DNA from: Tannerella forsythia
GTDB taxonomy: Bacteria; Bacteroidota; Bacteroidia; Bacteroidales; Tannerellaceae
NCBI RefSeq assembly: GCF_001006485.1
Contig: NZ_JUET01000083.1
Location: 1 to 64,000, forward strand
Direction of reading: 5' to 3'
Length of the DNA: 64,000 nucleotides
The position numbers were made by a program, and so were the translations under genes. The notes below the pieces were generated by a model. That model saw only the letters and a list, made by a program, of their open reading frames with translations, searched no databases and was not told where the DNA came from. Below are positions 1-8,286 of the stretch, in pieces (within the stretch, counting starts at the first letter, position 1; the number at the start of each line of letters is the position of its first letter).

Positions 1-492
1 ACTCAATTTATGGGATGACGGTAATAGTCGACACAATACGGTGTGCACTTGACCTTCCTGAATTGAGAGTATAGAAACTATTCGTTCGCAGCATCGCCAA
101 AAGCCATTAAAGAATACTTGAATATTACTTCTACAATTGAAGTCGAAGAACCGGTTTCCGTAATTACTCAAGATAAATCTAAATGCAGACTCTTCATATC
201 TCTTGATTCTTAAAAGATCTTCTTTCGGATACAGGCATAGTAGATCATCTAATGCTGCTGTCTGATTCTCTAATGCTGCTGTCTGATTCTGAGATAAGAG
301 CGCCATGCATCCTTTAGATAGCCAAATAATTCGTTGTTTCAACGGATTCCAAATGTAACAAATGGAAGACTCAGAAGATGAAGTGTTTCGAAGGGTAGAA
401 ATAACACCATAAAGAAAGCTATTTTTCTTTAAATCAATATCATAAATATCGATATATTCGTTAGGATAGGTTGAGTCTATATTCACATGCAT
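1..492 (-). CDS. Hypothetical protein, C-terminus cut off by the window edge
   Basis: Reading the minus strand from an ATG at 492 gives 164 codons with no stop before the window ends, so the 3' end lies outside. In such AT-rich DNA an open frame this long is unlikely by chance. An in-frame TAA lies 21 bases upstream of the ATG, and a TAnnTTTG box lies about 50 bases upstream, which together support this start. The protein begins MHVNIDSTYPNEY and continues with a mixture of aromatic and charged residues. It has no signal peptide or membrane segment. A 21-base in-frame duplication gives two copies of NQTAALE/D near residues 68-81. I do not recognise the family. Its base composition is clearly lower in G+C than most of the window, and a transposase remnant lies behind it, which suggests acquired DNA. 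Confidence 0.6.
   Translation of the reverse strand, partial: MHVNIDSTYPNEYIDIYDIDLKKNSFLYGVISTLRNTSSSESSICYIWNPLKQRIIWLSKGCMALLSQNQTAALENQTAALDDLLCLYPKEDLLRIKRYEESAFRFILSNYGNRFFDFNCRSNIQVFFNGFWRCCERIVSILSIQEGQVHTVLCRLLPSSHKLS
248..289. repeat. 21-base perfect tandem duplication within the partial gene
   Basis: Positions 248-268 and 269-289 are identical 21-base copies. The length is a multiple of three, so the host reading frame stays open and gains seven residues. Confidence 0.85.
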
Positions 493-544
493 AAGTAGAT
501 ATGGTATTAATTACATAAGAAAACTAAATAAAAATTCACTGCTG

Positions 545-552
545 CAAACTTA
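545..552 (-). promoter_or_regulatory. Bacteroidetes -7 promoter box (TAAGTTTG)
   Basis: On the minus strand TAAGTTTG matches the TAnnTTTG consensus of the Bacteroidetes primary sigma factor. It would start transcription near 538, about 45 bases before the ATG at 492. No good -33 TTTG is seen at the expected spacing. Confidence 0.5.
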
Positions 553-667
553 CAAAAAAATCATTGGATTATACACCAGTCTAATAAAAAAGTTGAGCTC
601 ACAATCAAATCTCTACATGAGAACAACGTGCCATACGCACTTATTTGTTAATTATGCGAATCCAGCG

Positions 668-907
668 TTAAAAGATAAGGTACAAAAAAGCGATCGCCAA
701 CTTTCCGTAGATGTGAACTAACAGTCCGTTGATAGATATTACTTTCATCGCTCTTTGAATATTTGTTTTTTCGTTCAGCCAATTGAAGAAAGCCCCAATA
801 GGTTGTCCAACTTTTGAAACAGCCGTAGAGAAGAGGGCATTAAAGGCTTTGTCTCTTTGTTTTAGCTCTTCACATTGCCCTTTGATAGCTTTAACGGGAG
901 TAAGCAT
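668..907 (-). pseudogene. DDE transposase remnant (C-terminal end only)
   Basis: The 79-codon frame contains GAFFNWLNEKTNIQRA followed by INGLLVHIYGKLAIAFL. This is the pattern I know from the extreme C-terminus of IS4-like DDE transposases in Bacteroidetes (FFNW...NIQ.A.KVRS..GLLVH..G..AA.F). The rest of the transposase, including the catalytic DDE residues, is absent, and an in-frame stop lies just upstream of the first Met. What remains is a decayed 3' fragment whose 5' end abuts the promoter of the topoisomerase gene. The exact IS family cannot be fixed from this stub. No terminal inverted repeats were found. Confidence 0.6.
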
Positions 908-943
908 TTCTATTTGTTGAAACTACACGAGCAGAAGGCTTTA

Positions 944-974
944 TTTGCGGTTCCAACTTTTTCATGTACATTTG
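944..974 (+). promoter_or_regulatory. Promoter for topoisomerase IV subunit A
   Basis: TTTG at 944-947 and TACATTTG at 967-974 are separated by 19 bases, a good match to the Bacteroidetes -33/-7 promoter. Transcription would begin near 980, so translation should start at the ATG at 1005 rather than at the in-frame ATG at 945, which lies inside the promoter. Confidence 0.7.
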
Positions 975-1004
975 CACGGCGCGAATCATAATAGGCTTGA
1001 GCAC

Positions 1005-3731
1005 ATGGCACGAGAAAATCAGACTGAACAAGAACGAGACGAAGAAATGCTGTTCGGGGAAGAAGTCCGGACAAATGGAAATGCGTATTCCGACGATGAA
1101 ATATCTGAAACATCGGAGGCGGAAGAGATCGCAGAAGAAGGGGATGTATTACCTTCGCGCTCCGGCTATACTGTGCCGGGAGGAAGTGATGCGGTCCATC
1201 ATCTGCCGGGGATGTATCAGAGCTGGTTTCTCGACTATGCCTCATATGTGATTCTTGAACGTGCCGTACCGCATATTAACGATGGATTGAAGCCTGTTCA
1301 ACGGCGTATCCTGCATGCGATGAAACGGATCGATGACGGCCGTTACAACAAAGTGGCCAATGTCGTAGGGCAAACGATGCAATTTCACCCGCATGGCGAT
1401 GCGTCGATCGGAGATGCTTTGGTGCAGCTGGGACAAAAAGATTTATTGATCGATTGTCAAGGGAACTGGGGAAATATCCTGACGGGCGACAGCGCCGCCG
1501 CACCGCGATATATCGAAGCACGTCTCTCCAAATTTGCTCTCGAGACGGTGTTCAACCCTAAAACAACTCTTTGGAAGCTCTCGTACGACGGTCGTAACAA
1601 AGAGCCGGTTAGCTTACCGATCAAATTCCCGTTGTTGCTTGCACAGGGAGCCGAAGGCATTGCTGTCGGACTTTCGTCTAAAATTCTACCGCATAATTTT
1701 AATGAGTTGATCGACGCTTCGATTGCGCATTTGCGAGGGGAGGAGTTCAAACTCTATCCCGACTTTCAGACGGGTGGGCTGATCGATGTCTCGAAATATA
1801 ACGACGGAAGTCGAGGAGGCATGGTCAAAGTACGTGCGAAGATCGGTAAGATCGATAACAAAACGCTCGTGATTACGGAAATTCCGTTTGGTCACACGAC
1901 CGGGTCGCTAATTGATTCGGTCATCAAGGCGAATGATAAGGGCAAAATCAAAATTCGCAAGGTGGATGACAATACCGCCAAAGATGTTGAGATTCTGATT
2001 CATTTAGCACCGGGCGTATCGTCCGACAAGACGATCGATGCGCTTTATGCCTTTACCGACTGCGAAAAAAGCATTTATCTGAACTGTTGCGTTGTCGAAG
2101 ACAACAAGCCGCGCTTCATGTCGGTCAGCGAAGTGCTGCGCCACTCGGCGGATCAGACGTTAAGCCTGTTGCGCCGCGAACTGGAAATTCAGAAAAGCGA
2201 ACTGCTTGAGTCGCTCTTTTACGCTTCGCTGGAACAGATTTTTATCGAAGAACGCATCTATAAAGATTCGGAGTTTGAGAATGCAAAAGATATGGATAAG
2301 GCCGTGGCACATATCGACCGACGGCTGGAGCCTTTCAAGCCCGATCTGATCCGTGACGTCACGCCCGACGATATCCTTCGACTGATGGAGATCAAAATGG
2401 GACGCATCCTGAAGTTTAATGCTGACAAAAACGAAAAACTAATCGCCCAGCTGAAGAAGGACCTTGCGCAAGTTGAGCAGCATCTGGCCAATATGGTCGG
2501 TCATACCGTCGCGTGGTTCTCGTTACTGAAGGAAAAATACGGATCTGCCTATCCGCGACGTACGGAAATCCGCAGCTTCGATACAATCGAGGCGACGAAA
2601 GTCGTTGAAGCCAATGAGAAGCTGTATATTGACCGCAATGAAGGATTTATCGGTACAAGCTTGAAAAAGGACGAATTTGTTTGCAATTGTTCCGACATCG
2701 ACGATCTCATTCTGTTTTATCGAGACGGCACGTACAAGGTCATACGCGTAAGTGACAAAATCTTTGTCGGCAAAGGCGTTATTTATGTCAATGTCTTTAA
2801 ACGGAACGATAACCGTACGATTTACAACGTCATCTACCGTGACGGAAAGATGGGGCGCAACTTCATTAAACGATTTGCCGTTACAGGCATCACGCGCGAT
2901 AAAGAATATACGGTAACGAGGGGCGTGGAAGGATCACGTATCCTTTATTTCAGTGCCAACCCAAACGGAGAAGCCGAGACGGTAAAGATTGTCCTTAAAC
3001 CCAAATTACGTCAGAAGACCCTCGTTTTTGAGAAAGATTTCAGTGAGATTTTGATCAAAGGCCGTGCCTCGATGGGAAATCTTTTGACGAAAGCCGAGAT
3101 CCATAAAATTACTTTAAAGCAAAAAGGTAGCTCTACCCTTGGCGGCCGTCAAGTATGGTTTGATCGTGATGTGTTACGTCTCAATTACGATGGGCGTGGC
3201 GAAGAGCTAGGAGAATTTCAGAGCGATGACCAGATTCTGGTCGTGCTCCGCAGCGGTGAGTTTTATACGACCGACTTCGATCTGAGCAATCATTATGAAG
3301 AAAATGTTCTTTTAATCGAACGGTACGACAGCCGTAAGATATGGACGGCCGTGCTCTATGATGCCGACCAGAAATACGTTTATCTCAAGCGTTTTCAGCT
3401 TGATGCCGGCGGGAAGCGACAAAACTTGATGGGAGAGAACCCGGAGCACCGCCTCTATTTACTTACCGACGAAGCGTATCCCCGCATCGAAGTGCTTTTC
3501 GGCGGGCACGACAGCTTCCGTGAACCGCTGACAGTCGATGCCGAATCGTTTATCGGCGTCAAGAGTGTCAAGGCGAGAGGGAAACGTATCAGTACCTATC
3601 AGATAGAGACGGTCAATGAACTGGAACCGATGCATTTTGCTCCTGAAGAGGAAGACAACAGACCGGTGAGCGTGCACGATGAAGAACCGGAAGAACGTGA
3701 GGAACAACAGATGAACCTCTTTGATGTATAG
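1005..3731 (+). CDS. parC: DNA topoisomerase IV subunit A (GyrA/ParC family)
   Basis: This is the DNA-cleaving subunit of a type IIA topoisomerase, which decatenates or relaxes chromosomes together with a GyrB/ParE ATPase encoded elsewhere. The start at 1005 gives 908 residues. An acidic, low-complexity N-terminal extension of about 60 residues precedes the conserved core. The core shows LKPVQRRIL, the FHPHGDASIGDAL helix and the breakage-rejoining motif AAAPRYIEARLSKF, with the catalytic Tyr at about residue 169. A coiled-coil region lies near residues 490-510, and a degenerate beta-pinwheel C-terminal domain follows. The GyrA-box QRRGGKG is not evident, which favours a topoisomerase IV role over gyrase. 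The C-terminus is again strongly acidic (EEEDNRP..EEPEEREEQ). Two envelope-protein genes follow closely on the same strand, and the promoter at 944-974 drives the group. Confidence 0.92.
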   Translation: MARENQTEQERDEEMLFGEEVRTNGNAYSDDEISETSEAEEIAEEGDVLPSRSGYTVPGGSDAVHHLPGMYQSWFLDYASYVILERAVPHINDGLKPVQRRILHAMKRIDDGRYNKVANVVGQTMQFHPHGDASIGDALVQLGQKDLLIDCQGNWGNILTGDSAAAPRYIEARLSKFALETVFNPKTTLWKLSYDGRNKEPVSLPIKFPLLLAQGAEGIAVGLSSKILPHNFNELIDASIAHLRGEEFKLYPDFQTGGLIDVSKYNDGSRGGMVKVRAKIGKIDNKTLVITEIPFGHTTGSLIDSVIKANDKGKIKIRKVDDNTAKDVEILIHLAPGVSSDKTIDALYAFTDCEKSIYLNCCVVEDNKPRFMSVSEVLRHSADQTLSLLRRELEIQKSELLESLFYASLEQIFIEERIYKDSEFENAKDMDKAVAHIDRRLEPFKPDLIRDVTPDDILRLMEIKMGRILKFNADKNEKLIAQLKKDLAQVEQHLANMVGHTVAWFSLLKEKYGSAYPRRTEIRSFDTIEATKVVEANEKLYIDRNEGFIGTSLKKDEFVCNCSDIDDLILFYRDGTYKVIRVSDKIFVGKGVIYVNVFKRNDNRTIYNVIYRDGKMGRNFIKRFAVTGITRDKEYTVTRGVEGSRILYFSANPNGEAETVKIVLKPKLRQKTLVFEKDFSEILIKGRASMGNLLTKAEIHKITLKQKGSSTLGGRQVWFDRDVLRLNYDGRGEELGEFQSDDQILVVLRSGEFYTTDFDLSNHYEENVLLIERYDSRKIWTAVLYDADQKYVYLKRFQLDAGGKRQNLMGENPEHRLYLLTDEAYPRIEVLFGGHDSFREPLTVDAESFIGVKSVKARGKRISTYQIETVNELEPMHFAPEEEDNRPVSVHDEEPEEREEQQMNLFDV

Positions 3732-3751
3732 AAAAACAGAACGATAAATGT

Positions 3752-4585
3752 ATGAAGAAGACTGTTTGTTTTTTTTGTTTTTCGGTATTCACCCTTGCAC
3801 TGCATGCACAGGCTAACGAGCCGCATCGCTCTGTGAATGAGGCGACACTGATCGGTTGCGGAGGATATAAGATCAAGAATACCTACCTCTCGGCCGTTAA
3901 GTATAATGGGTGGGGGATAAACGTGTTGAACGAACGGATGAAGCTGATACGTCCGCGTATCTCTCGACAGCAAACACTTCACCTCGATGGGTTGACGGTG
4001 AGTCATCCTGCAGGAACAAGCCGCACTTATGCGGGGTTCATCGATTATGCTTACGGATTGCATTATCATTTCCGTGCGACTCCCGATCTGAAAATTCTGG
4101 CGGGAGGCGCGGCCGGTGCCATGCTCGGTTTTGTTTATAATATGCAAAACGGCAACAACCCGGCAGCATTACACGTCGATCTGGATATGCGTCTCTCCGC
4201 TGCAGTCATTTATACCTTCCGTCTGCACCATTACCCGTTGACGGTACGTTACCAGACGGCGCTCCCGATAGCAGGGGCGCTTTTCTCGCCGCATTACGGA
4301 CAGTCGTATTACGAGATATTCGGTGTCGGCAATTCGGATGGCGTTATTCAATGCTTTTCTTTGCACAATAAGTGGGCCTTCCGCAACTACCTGACCGTCG
4401 ATCTGCCTGTCGGAAACTGGACGGTTCGTCTTGGCTATCTGAATGATCTTTATCAGACGAAAGTGAATGGTATTCGAGTAGATTACGGGTCACACAGTTT
4501 CATGGTCGGGATGGTGAAGGAATGGATTTCGTTGGGCGGTAAGCGTCTTCGAAAAACGCAGTTGTATCAAAGCGCATATTATTGA
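3752..4585 (+). CDS. Secreted outer-membrane-type protein, DUF3316-like
   Basis: The 277-residue product starts with a clear signal peptide (KKTVCFFCFSVFTLALHAQA). The rest is rich in Tyr, Gly and alternating polar/apolar stretches, as in small outer-membrane beta-barrels. Segments such as EATLIGCGGYKIKNTYLSAVKYNGWG and the ending typical of a final strand resemble the Bacteroidetes DUF3316 family. That assignment is from memory of the pattern and is uncertain. The gene begins 20 bases after parC and ends 3 bases before the S41 peptidase gene, so the three are probably co-transcribed. The function is unknown; an envelope structural or transport role is an inference. Confidence 0.7.
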   Translation: MKKTVCFFCFSVFTLALHAQANEPHRSVNEATLIGCGGYKIKNTYLSAVKYNGWGINVLNERMKLIRPRISRQQTLHLDGLTVSHPAGTSRTYAGFIDYAYGLHYHFRATPDLKILAGGAAGAMLGFVYNMQNGNNPAALHVDLDMRLSAAVIYTFRLHHYPLTVRYQTALPIAGALFSPHYGQSYYEIFGVGNSDGVIQCFSLHNKWAFRNYLTVDLPVGNWTVRLGYLNDLYQTKVNGIRVDYGSHSFMVGMVKEWISLGGKRLRKTQLYQSAYY

Positions 4586-4588
4586 GAG

Positions 4589-5605
4589 ATGAAATATTAT
4601 TTGAAAGGTCTCTTATTCTTCGTGGTAATCCTGTTTTCATCTTGTGAGAAGGCTGATAATTATACGATGGATGCGCGTACCAACTTCGAAGCGCTCTGGA
4701 CCATTATGGACGAGCATTATTGTTTTTTCGAATATAAAGATGTAGACTGGAAAAAGGTATATCGAAAGTATAGTCCTCAGGTAACGGATACGATAGATCG
4801 ATACCAATTGTTCGATTTGTTGGGGAACATGCTGTCCGAACTGAAAGACGGACATACGAACCTTGTATCGCCGTTTAATATCGCTCGTTACTGGTCTTGG
4901 TACGAAGATTATCCGGCCAACTTTAATCGGGAAATACAAAAGAATTACCTTGGTACCCGTTATTCTATTGCCGGAGGGATGAAATACCTGGAATTACCGG
5001 AAACGAAAATCGGCTATATATACTACGGAAGTTTCTCGAACAGTGTCGGAGAGAAGAATCTGGACGAAGTGTTCTTTGCTTTCCGAAAATGTAAAGGATT
5101 GATCATTGATGTACGTGATAACGGTGGCGGCTCACTGACTAATTCCGACCGCATTGCATCCCGCTTTCTGAAAAAGAAAATCGTAGCGGGATACATCCTC
5201 CATAAGACGGGACCTGCACATGACGCTTTTTCCGAACCGTACCCGATCGAACTGAAGCCCTCGAACCACCTTCGCTGGATGCGCCCGGTCGTGGTGCTTA
5301 CAAACCGGCACAGCTACAGTGCGACGAACGACTTCGTGAACAAAATGCGACTCCTTGATCAGGTGACTATTATGGGAGACCGGACAGGAGGAGGAAGCGG
5401 ACTCCCCTTTCACTCCGAACTTCCTAACGGATGGACGGTACGCTTTTCAGCCTCTCCGATACTCGATGCCGACAAACAACATACCGAAAACGGCATCGAT
5501 CCGGACATCAAAGTGGATATGAAAAAGGAAGATATGGAGAAAGGGAAAGATACCATCATCGAAGAAGCCATTCGTTACATTGGTTCAAAGACAGAGAAGA
5601 ATTGA
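4589..5605 (+). CDS. S41-family serine peptidase, lipoprotein
   Basis: This is a predicted periplasmic or surface lipoprotein protease of the C-terminal-processing / tricorn-like S41 family. Residues 1-19 form a lipoprotein signal ending in LFSSC. An N-terminal helical S41 cap (FEALWTIMDEHYCFFEY) is followed by the core motifs IDVRDNGGG and the nucleophile segment NRHSYSATNDF, then GDRTGGGSGLPF and the NGIDPDI-type ending. At 338 residues it matches short Bacteroidetes S41 lipoproteins that lack an obvious PDZ insertion. It sits 3 bases after the DUF3316-like gene. The substrate is unknown. Confidence 0.85.
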   Translation: MKYYLKGLLFFVVILFSSCEKADNYTMDARTNFEALWTIMDEHYCFFEYKDVDWKKVYRKYSPQVTDTIDRYQLFDLLGNMLSELKDGHTNLVSPFNIARYWSWYEDYPANFNREIQKNYLGTRYSIAGGMKYLELPETKIGYIYYGSFSNSVGEKNLDEVFFAFRKCKGLIIDVRDNGGGSLTNSDRIASRFLKKKIVAGYILHKTGPAHDAFSEPYPIELKPSNHLRWMRPVVVLTNRHSYSATNDFVNKMRLLDQVTIMGDRTGGGSGLPFHSELPNGWTVRFSASPILDADKQHTENGIDPDIKVDMKKEDMEKGKDTIIEEAIRYIGSKTEKN

Positions 5606-5815
5606 GTCGTTTATAAATCCTCCTTTGTGTGTGGCTGTTGTATGCCCCCGGGTCTGGATGCTTTCTGGAATGGCCTTCCGTGTAATCCTGACAAGGAAGG
5701 GCATAGGGCGCCACCATAACCTACAATATCCTGTTTTTTAATTATCTGAAAGGAATTTTACCGGACTGGCCCGAGAAGACAAAACAACGGCAAAGTGAAA
5801 ATAAAAAAAAATCCA

Positions 5816-5823
5816 TACCTTTG
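5816..5823 (+). promoter_or_regulatory. Promoter -7 box for the parA operon (TACCTTTG)
   Basis: TACCTTTG matches TAnnTTTG and would start transcription near 5830, leaving a leader of about 60 bases before parA. A clean -33 TTTG is not visible. The surrounding 5606-5892 gap holds nothing else recognised. Confidence 0.6.
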
Positions 5824-5892
5824 CAAGTTACAATAGCAGGGATAAAAACGGTAATAAAATATGCGCGATTGTAATAAAAACAAAAAAACACT

Positions 5893-6657
5893 ATGGGAAA
5901 AATTATCGCATTAGCAAATCAGAAAGGCGGTGTTGGGAAGACCACCACGACGATTAATCTGTCTGCATCATTAGCGGCTTTAGAGAAGAAAGTGCTGGTA
6001 GTCGATGCCGACCCGCAGGCTAACGCTTCTTCAGGATTAGGTATTGATATCAAAAATCTGGACTGTTCTCTTTACGAATGTCTTATCAATGGTGAAGAAC
6101 CGCAAAAGGCAATCGTAAAGACCGAATTGGAAGGATTGGACGTGTTTCCGTCACATATCGATCTGGTCGGGGCAGAAATCGAAATGCTGAATATGGAGCA
6201 GCGAGAGCAAATCTTAAAGCGGATCATCGAGCCATTAAAAAGTGCATACGACTATATTTTGATCGACTGTTCTCCGTCATTGGGGCTGATTACGGTGAAT
6301 GCACTTACGGCTGCCGACTCGGTGATTATCCCCGTTCAGTGTGAATATTTTGCGCTGGAAGGGATCAGCAAATTGCTGAACACGATTAAGATTATCAAGT
6401 CGAAACTAAATCCGGCGTTGGAAATCGAAGGTTTTCTGATTACCATGTACGACTCGCGCCTGAGGGTGGCTAACCAGATTTATGAAGAGGTGAAACGCCC
6501 GTTCCAGGATTTGGTATTCAAAACGGTCATTCAGAGGAATGTGAAATTGGTGGAAGCGTCGAGCTTCGGAAGTCCTATTTTGCTTTATGATGCGGACTCG
6601 AAAGGGACGACCAATCATATGCAACTGGCACAGGAAATCATTGAAAAAAACAAATAA
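5893..6657 (+). CDS. parA: ParA/Soj chromosome-partitioning ATPase
   Basis: ParA ATPases drive segregation of the replication origin with ParB bound at parS. The 254-residue protein shows the deviant Walker A motif QKGGVGKTTTT at residues 10-20 with the signature lysine K11, Walker A' VVDADPQAN near residue 38, and Walker B ILIDCSPSLGLIT near residue 122. There is no N-terminal DNA-binding extension, as expected for the chromosomal Soj type. It is followed 3 bases later by parB and then by cell-wall and (p)ppGpp genes. No parS site was recognised nearby by eye. Confidence 0.96.
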   Translation: MGKIIALANQKGGVGKTTTTINLSASLAALEKKVLVVDADPQANASSGLGIDIKNLDCSLYECLINGEEPQKAIVKTELEGLDVFPSHIDLVGAEIEMLNMEQREQILKRIIEPLKSAYDYILIDCSPSLGLITVNALTAADSVIIPVQCEYFALEGISKLLNTIKIIKSKLNPALEIEGFLITMYDSRLRVANQIYEEVKRPFQDLVFKTVIQRNVKLVEASSFGSPILLYDADSKGTTNHMQLAQEIIEKNK

Positions 6658-6660
6658 CAG

Positions 6661-7563
6661 ATGGCCAAACCGAATAAAAACAGATTGGGACGCGGACTGG
6701 AGGCCCTTCTTACTCCACCGGATGAAGTGACAACGAGCGGCTCTTCATCGATCAGCGAAATTGAACTGACCCAGATTGAACCGAATCCGGATCAACCCCG
6801 TTCGATCTTCGAGGAGGATACGCTGAACGAACTTGCTCAGTCTATCCGTACTTATGGCGTCATTCAGCCGATTATTCTGAAAGATACCGGCTCGGGTAAA
6901 TACCTGATCATTGCCGGTGAACGCCGTTATCGCGCAGCCGTTAAAGCAGGACTCGAAAAAATACCGGCGTACATTAAAACCGCAGCCGATGAAAATATCG
7001 CGGAAATCGCCCTGATCGAGAACATACAACGTGAAGACTTAAATGCGATCGAAACGGCACTGGCTTATCAGAAACTGATCGATTCGAACGGCTTCACACA
7101 GGCAGAGCTGAGCGAACGTGTCGGAAAAAAACGAACAACGATTGCCAATTACCTGCGCCTCTTGAAACTTCCGGCAGAGATACAAGTCGGGTTGAAAGAT
7201 AAACGCATTGATATGGGACATGCACGCGCCATGATTTCAATCGATGATCCCGAAGTCCAGCTGGCGCTCTATGAACAGATCATCACACAAGGATTATCGG
7301 TCAGAAATGTAGAAGAGCTGGCGCGAAATGCTTCGACCGGAGAAGACGTGAAGCTTCAGGAAGCAACCTCACCACAACCTTCCCGCAAAATTTTGCCGGA
7401 AGAATTTAAAATCCTCAAGGAGCATCTTTCATCGTTCTTTCAAACGAAAGTAAAGCTGACCTACAACGAAGAAAATGGGAAAGGAAAGATCACGATACCG
7501 TTCCAGTCGGAAGGAGAACTGGAAGATATCATGAGACTTTTAGACCGCATGAAAGAAAGATAA
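6661..7563 (+). CDS. parB: ParB/Spo0J chromosome-partitioning protein
   Basis: ParB is a CTP-dependent DNA clamp that loads at parS and partners ParA. The 300-residue sequence has the N-terminal ParA-contact segment (NRLGRGLEALL), the CTPase boxes GERRYRAAVKAG at about residues 86-97 and ENIQREDLNAIE at about 120-131, and a helix-turn-helix around residues 146-166 (TQAELSERVGKKRTTIANYL). A C-terminal dimerisation region follows. The gene starts 3 bases after parA, consistent with translational coupling. Confidence 0.96.
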   Translation: MAKPNKNRLGRGLEALLTPPDEVTTSGSSSISEIELTQIEPNPDQPRSIFEEDTLNELAQSIRTYGVIQPIILKDTGSGKYLIIAGERRYRAAVKAGLEKIPAYIKTAADENIAEIALIENIQREDLNAIETALAYQKLIDSNGFTQAELSERVGKKRTTIANYLRLLKLPAEIQVGLKDKRIDMGHARAMISIDDPEVQLALYEQIITQGLSVRNVEELARNASTGEDVKLQEATSPQPSRKILPEEFKILKEHLSSFFQTKVKLTYNEENGKGKITIPFQSEGELEDIMRLLDRMKER

Positions 7564-7583
7564 ATCAAAGAGGAAGGCTTCTC

Positions 7584-8282
7584 ATGAAGGATCGGTGTAG
7601 GAAAATGATCGGTATTTGGTTGTGTGTCGTGGGTTGGACAGGCTTTTCTGCGGAAGGAAAAGCGCAGGAAGTGATCACGGCAGCAGAAGATACGATCCGT
7701 ATACCGGCAAACGTAACCATAAAGCCGTGGATAGGGACAGACACTGTGAGCATGAGCCATACACCTGCTTCGTTTAAACCCAATCCGAAAAAAGCAGTTG
7801 TTTATTCGGCTATCTTCCCCGGATTGGGGCAGATTTATAACCGGAAATACTGGAAATTACCTCTTGTGTATGGAGGATTCATGGGATTCATTTATGCCGT
7901 GACGTGGAATAACAAAAACTATCGGGACTATTCGGAAGCCTATCTGCATATCGTCACGGATAATCCGGCGAAACCCGATACGTGGCATTCGAGCTGGCAG
8001 AATTTTGTGCCGGCAGGTAGAGATTCGAAAGATTATATCTCAAATGCGAACTTCAGAAGTAATCTGAAAAGCGGAAAAGACTATTACCGTCGTTATCGCG
8101 ATTTGAGTATTATTCTTACTGTTGCGTGGTATTTTCTTTGTATTGCAGATTCTTATGTTGATGCTCAATTGTTCGACTTCGATATATCGAGCGATCTGTC
8201 TTTGCATCTCGAACCTGTTGTGGTACCGTGTACAAATTACAGTCCGCAACTGTACGGACTCAATTGTAGTATAAAATTTTAA
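7584..8282 (+). CDS. DUF5683 membrane protein
   Basis: A 232-residue protein with a signal peptide or first membrane segment at residues 7-27 and the DUF5683 hallmark SAIFPGLGQIYNRKYWKLPL, followed by a hydrophobic segment (YGGFMGFIYAVTW). A second membrane segment lies near residues 178-195 (ILTVAWYFLCIADSYVDAQL). The family is of unknown function and in Bacteroidetes regularly lies between parB and an MltD-type transglycosylase, as here. The gene begins 20 bases after parB and ends 4 bases before the next gene, so it is an operon member. Confidence 0.85.
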   Translation: MKDRCRKMIGIWLCVVGWTGFSAEGKAQEVITAAEDTIRIPANVTIKPWIGTDTVSMSHTPASFKPNPKKAVVYSAIFPGLGQIYNRKYWKLPLVYGGFMGFIYAVTWNNKNYRDYSEAYLHIVTDNPAKPDTWHSSWQNFVPAGRDSKDYISNANFRSNLKSGKDYYRRYRDLSIILTVAWYFLCIADSYVDAQLFDFDISSDLSLHLEPVVVPCTNYSPQLYGLNCSIKF

Positions 8283-8286
8283 TGAT

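Noticed and set aside
5606-7600. A parS site near parAB
   Set aside because: No palindrome of the parS type was recognised by eye. A motif scan of the whole genome would be needed.
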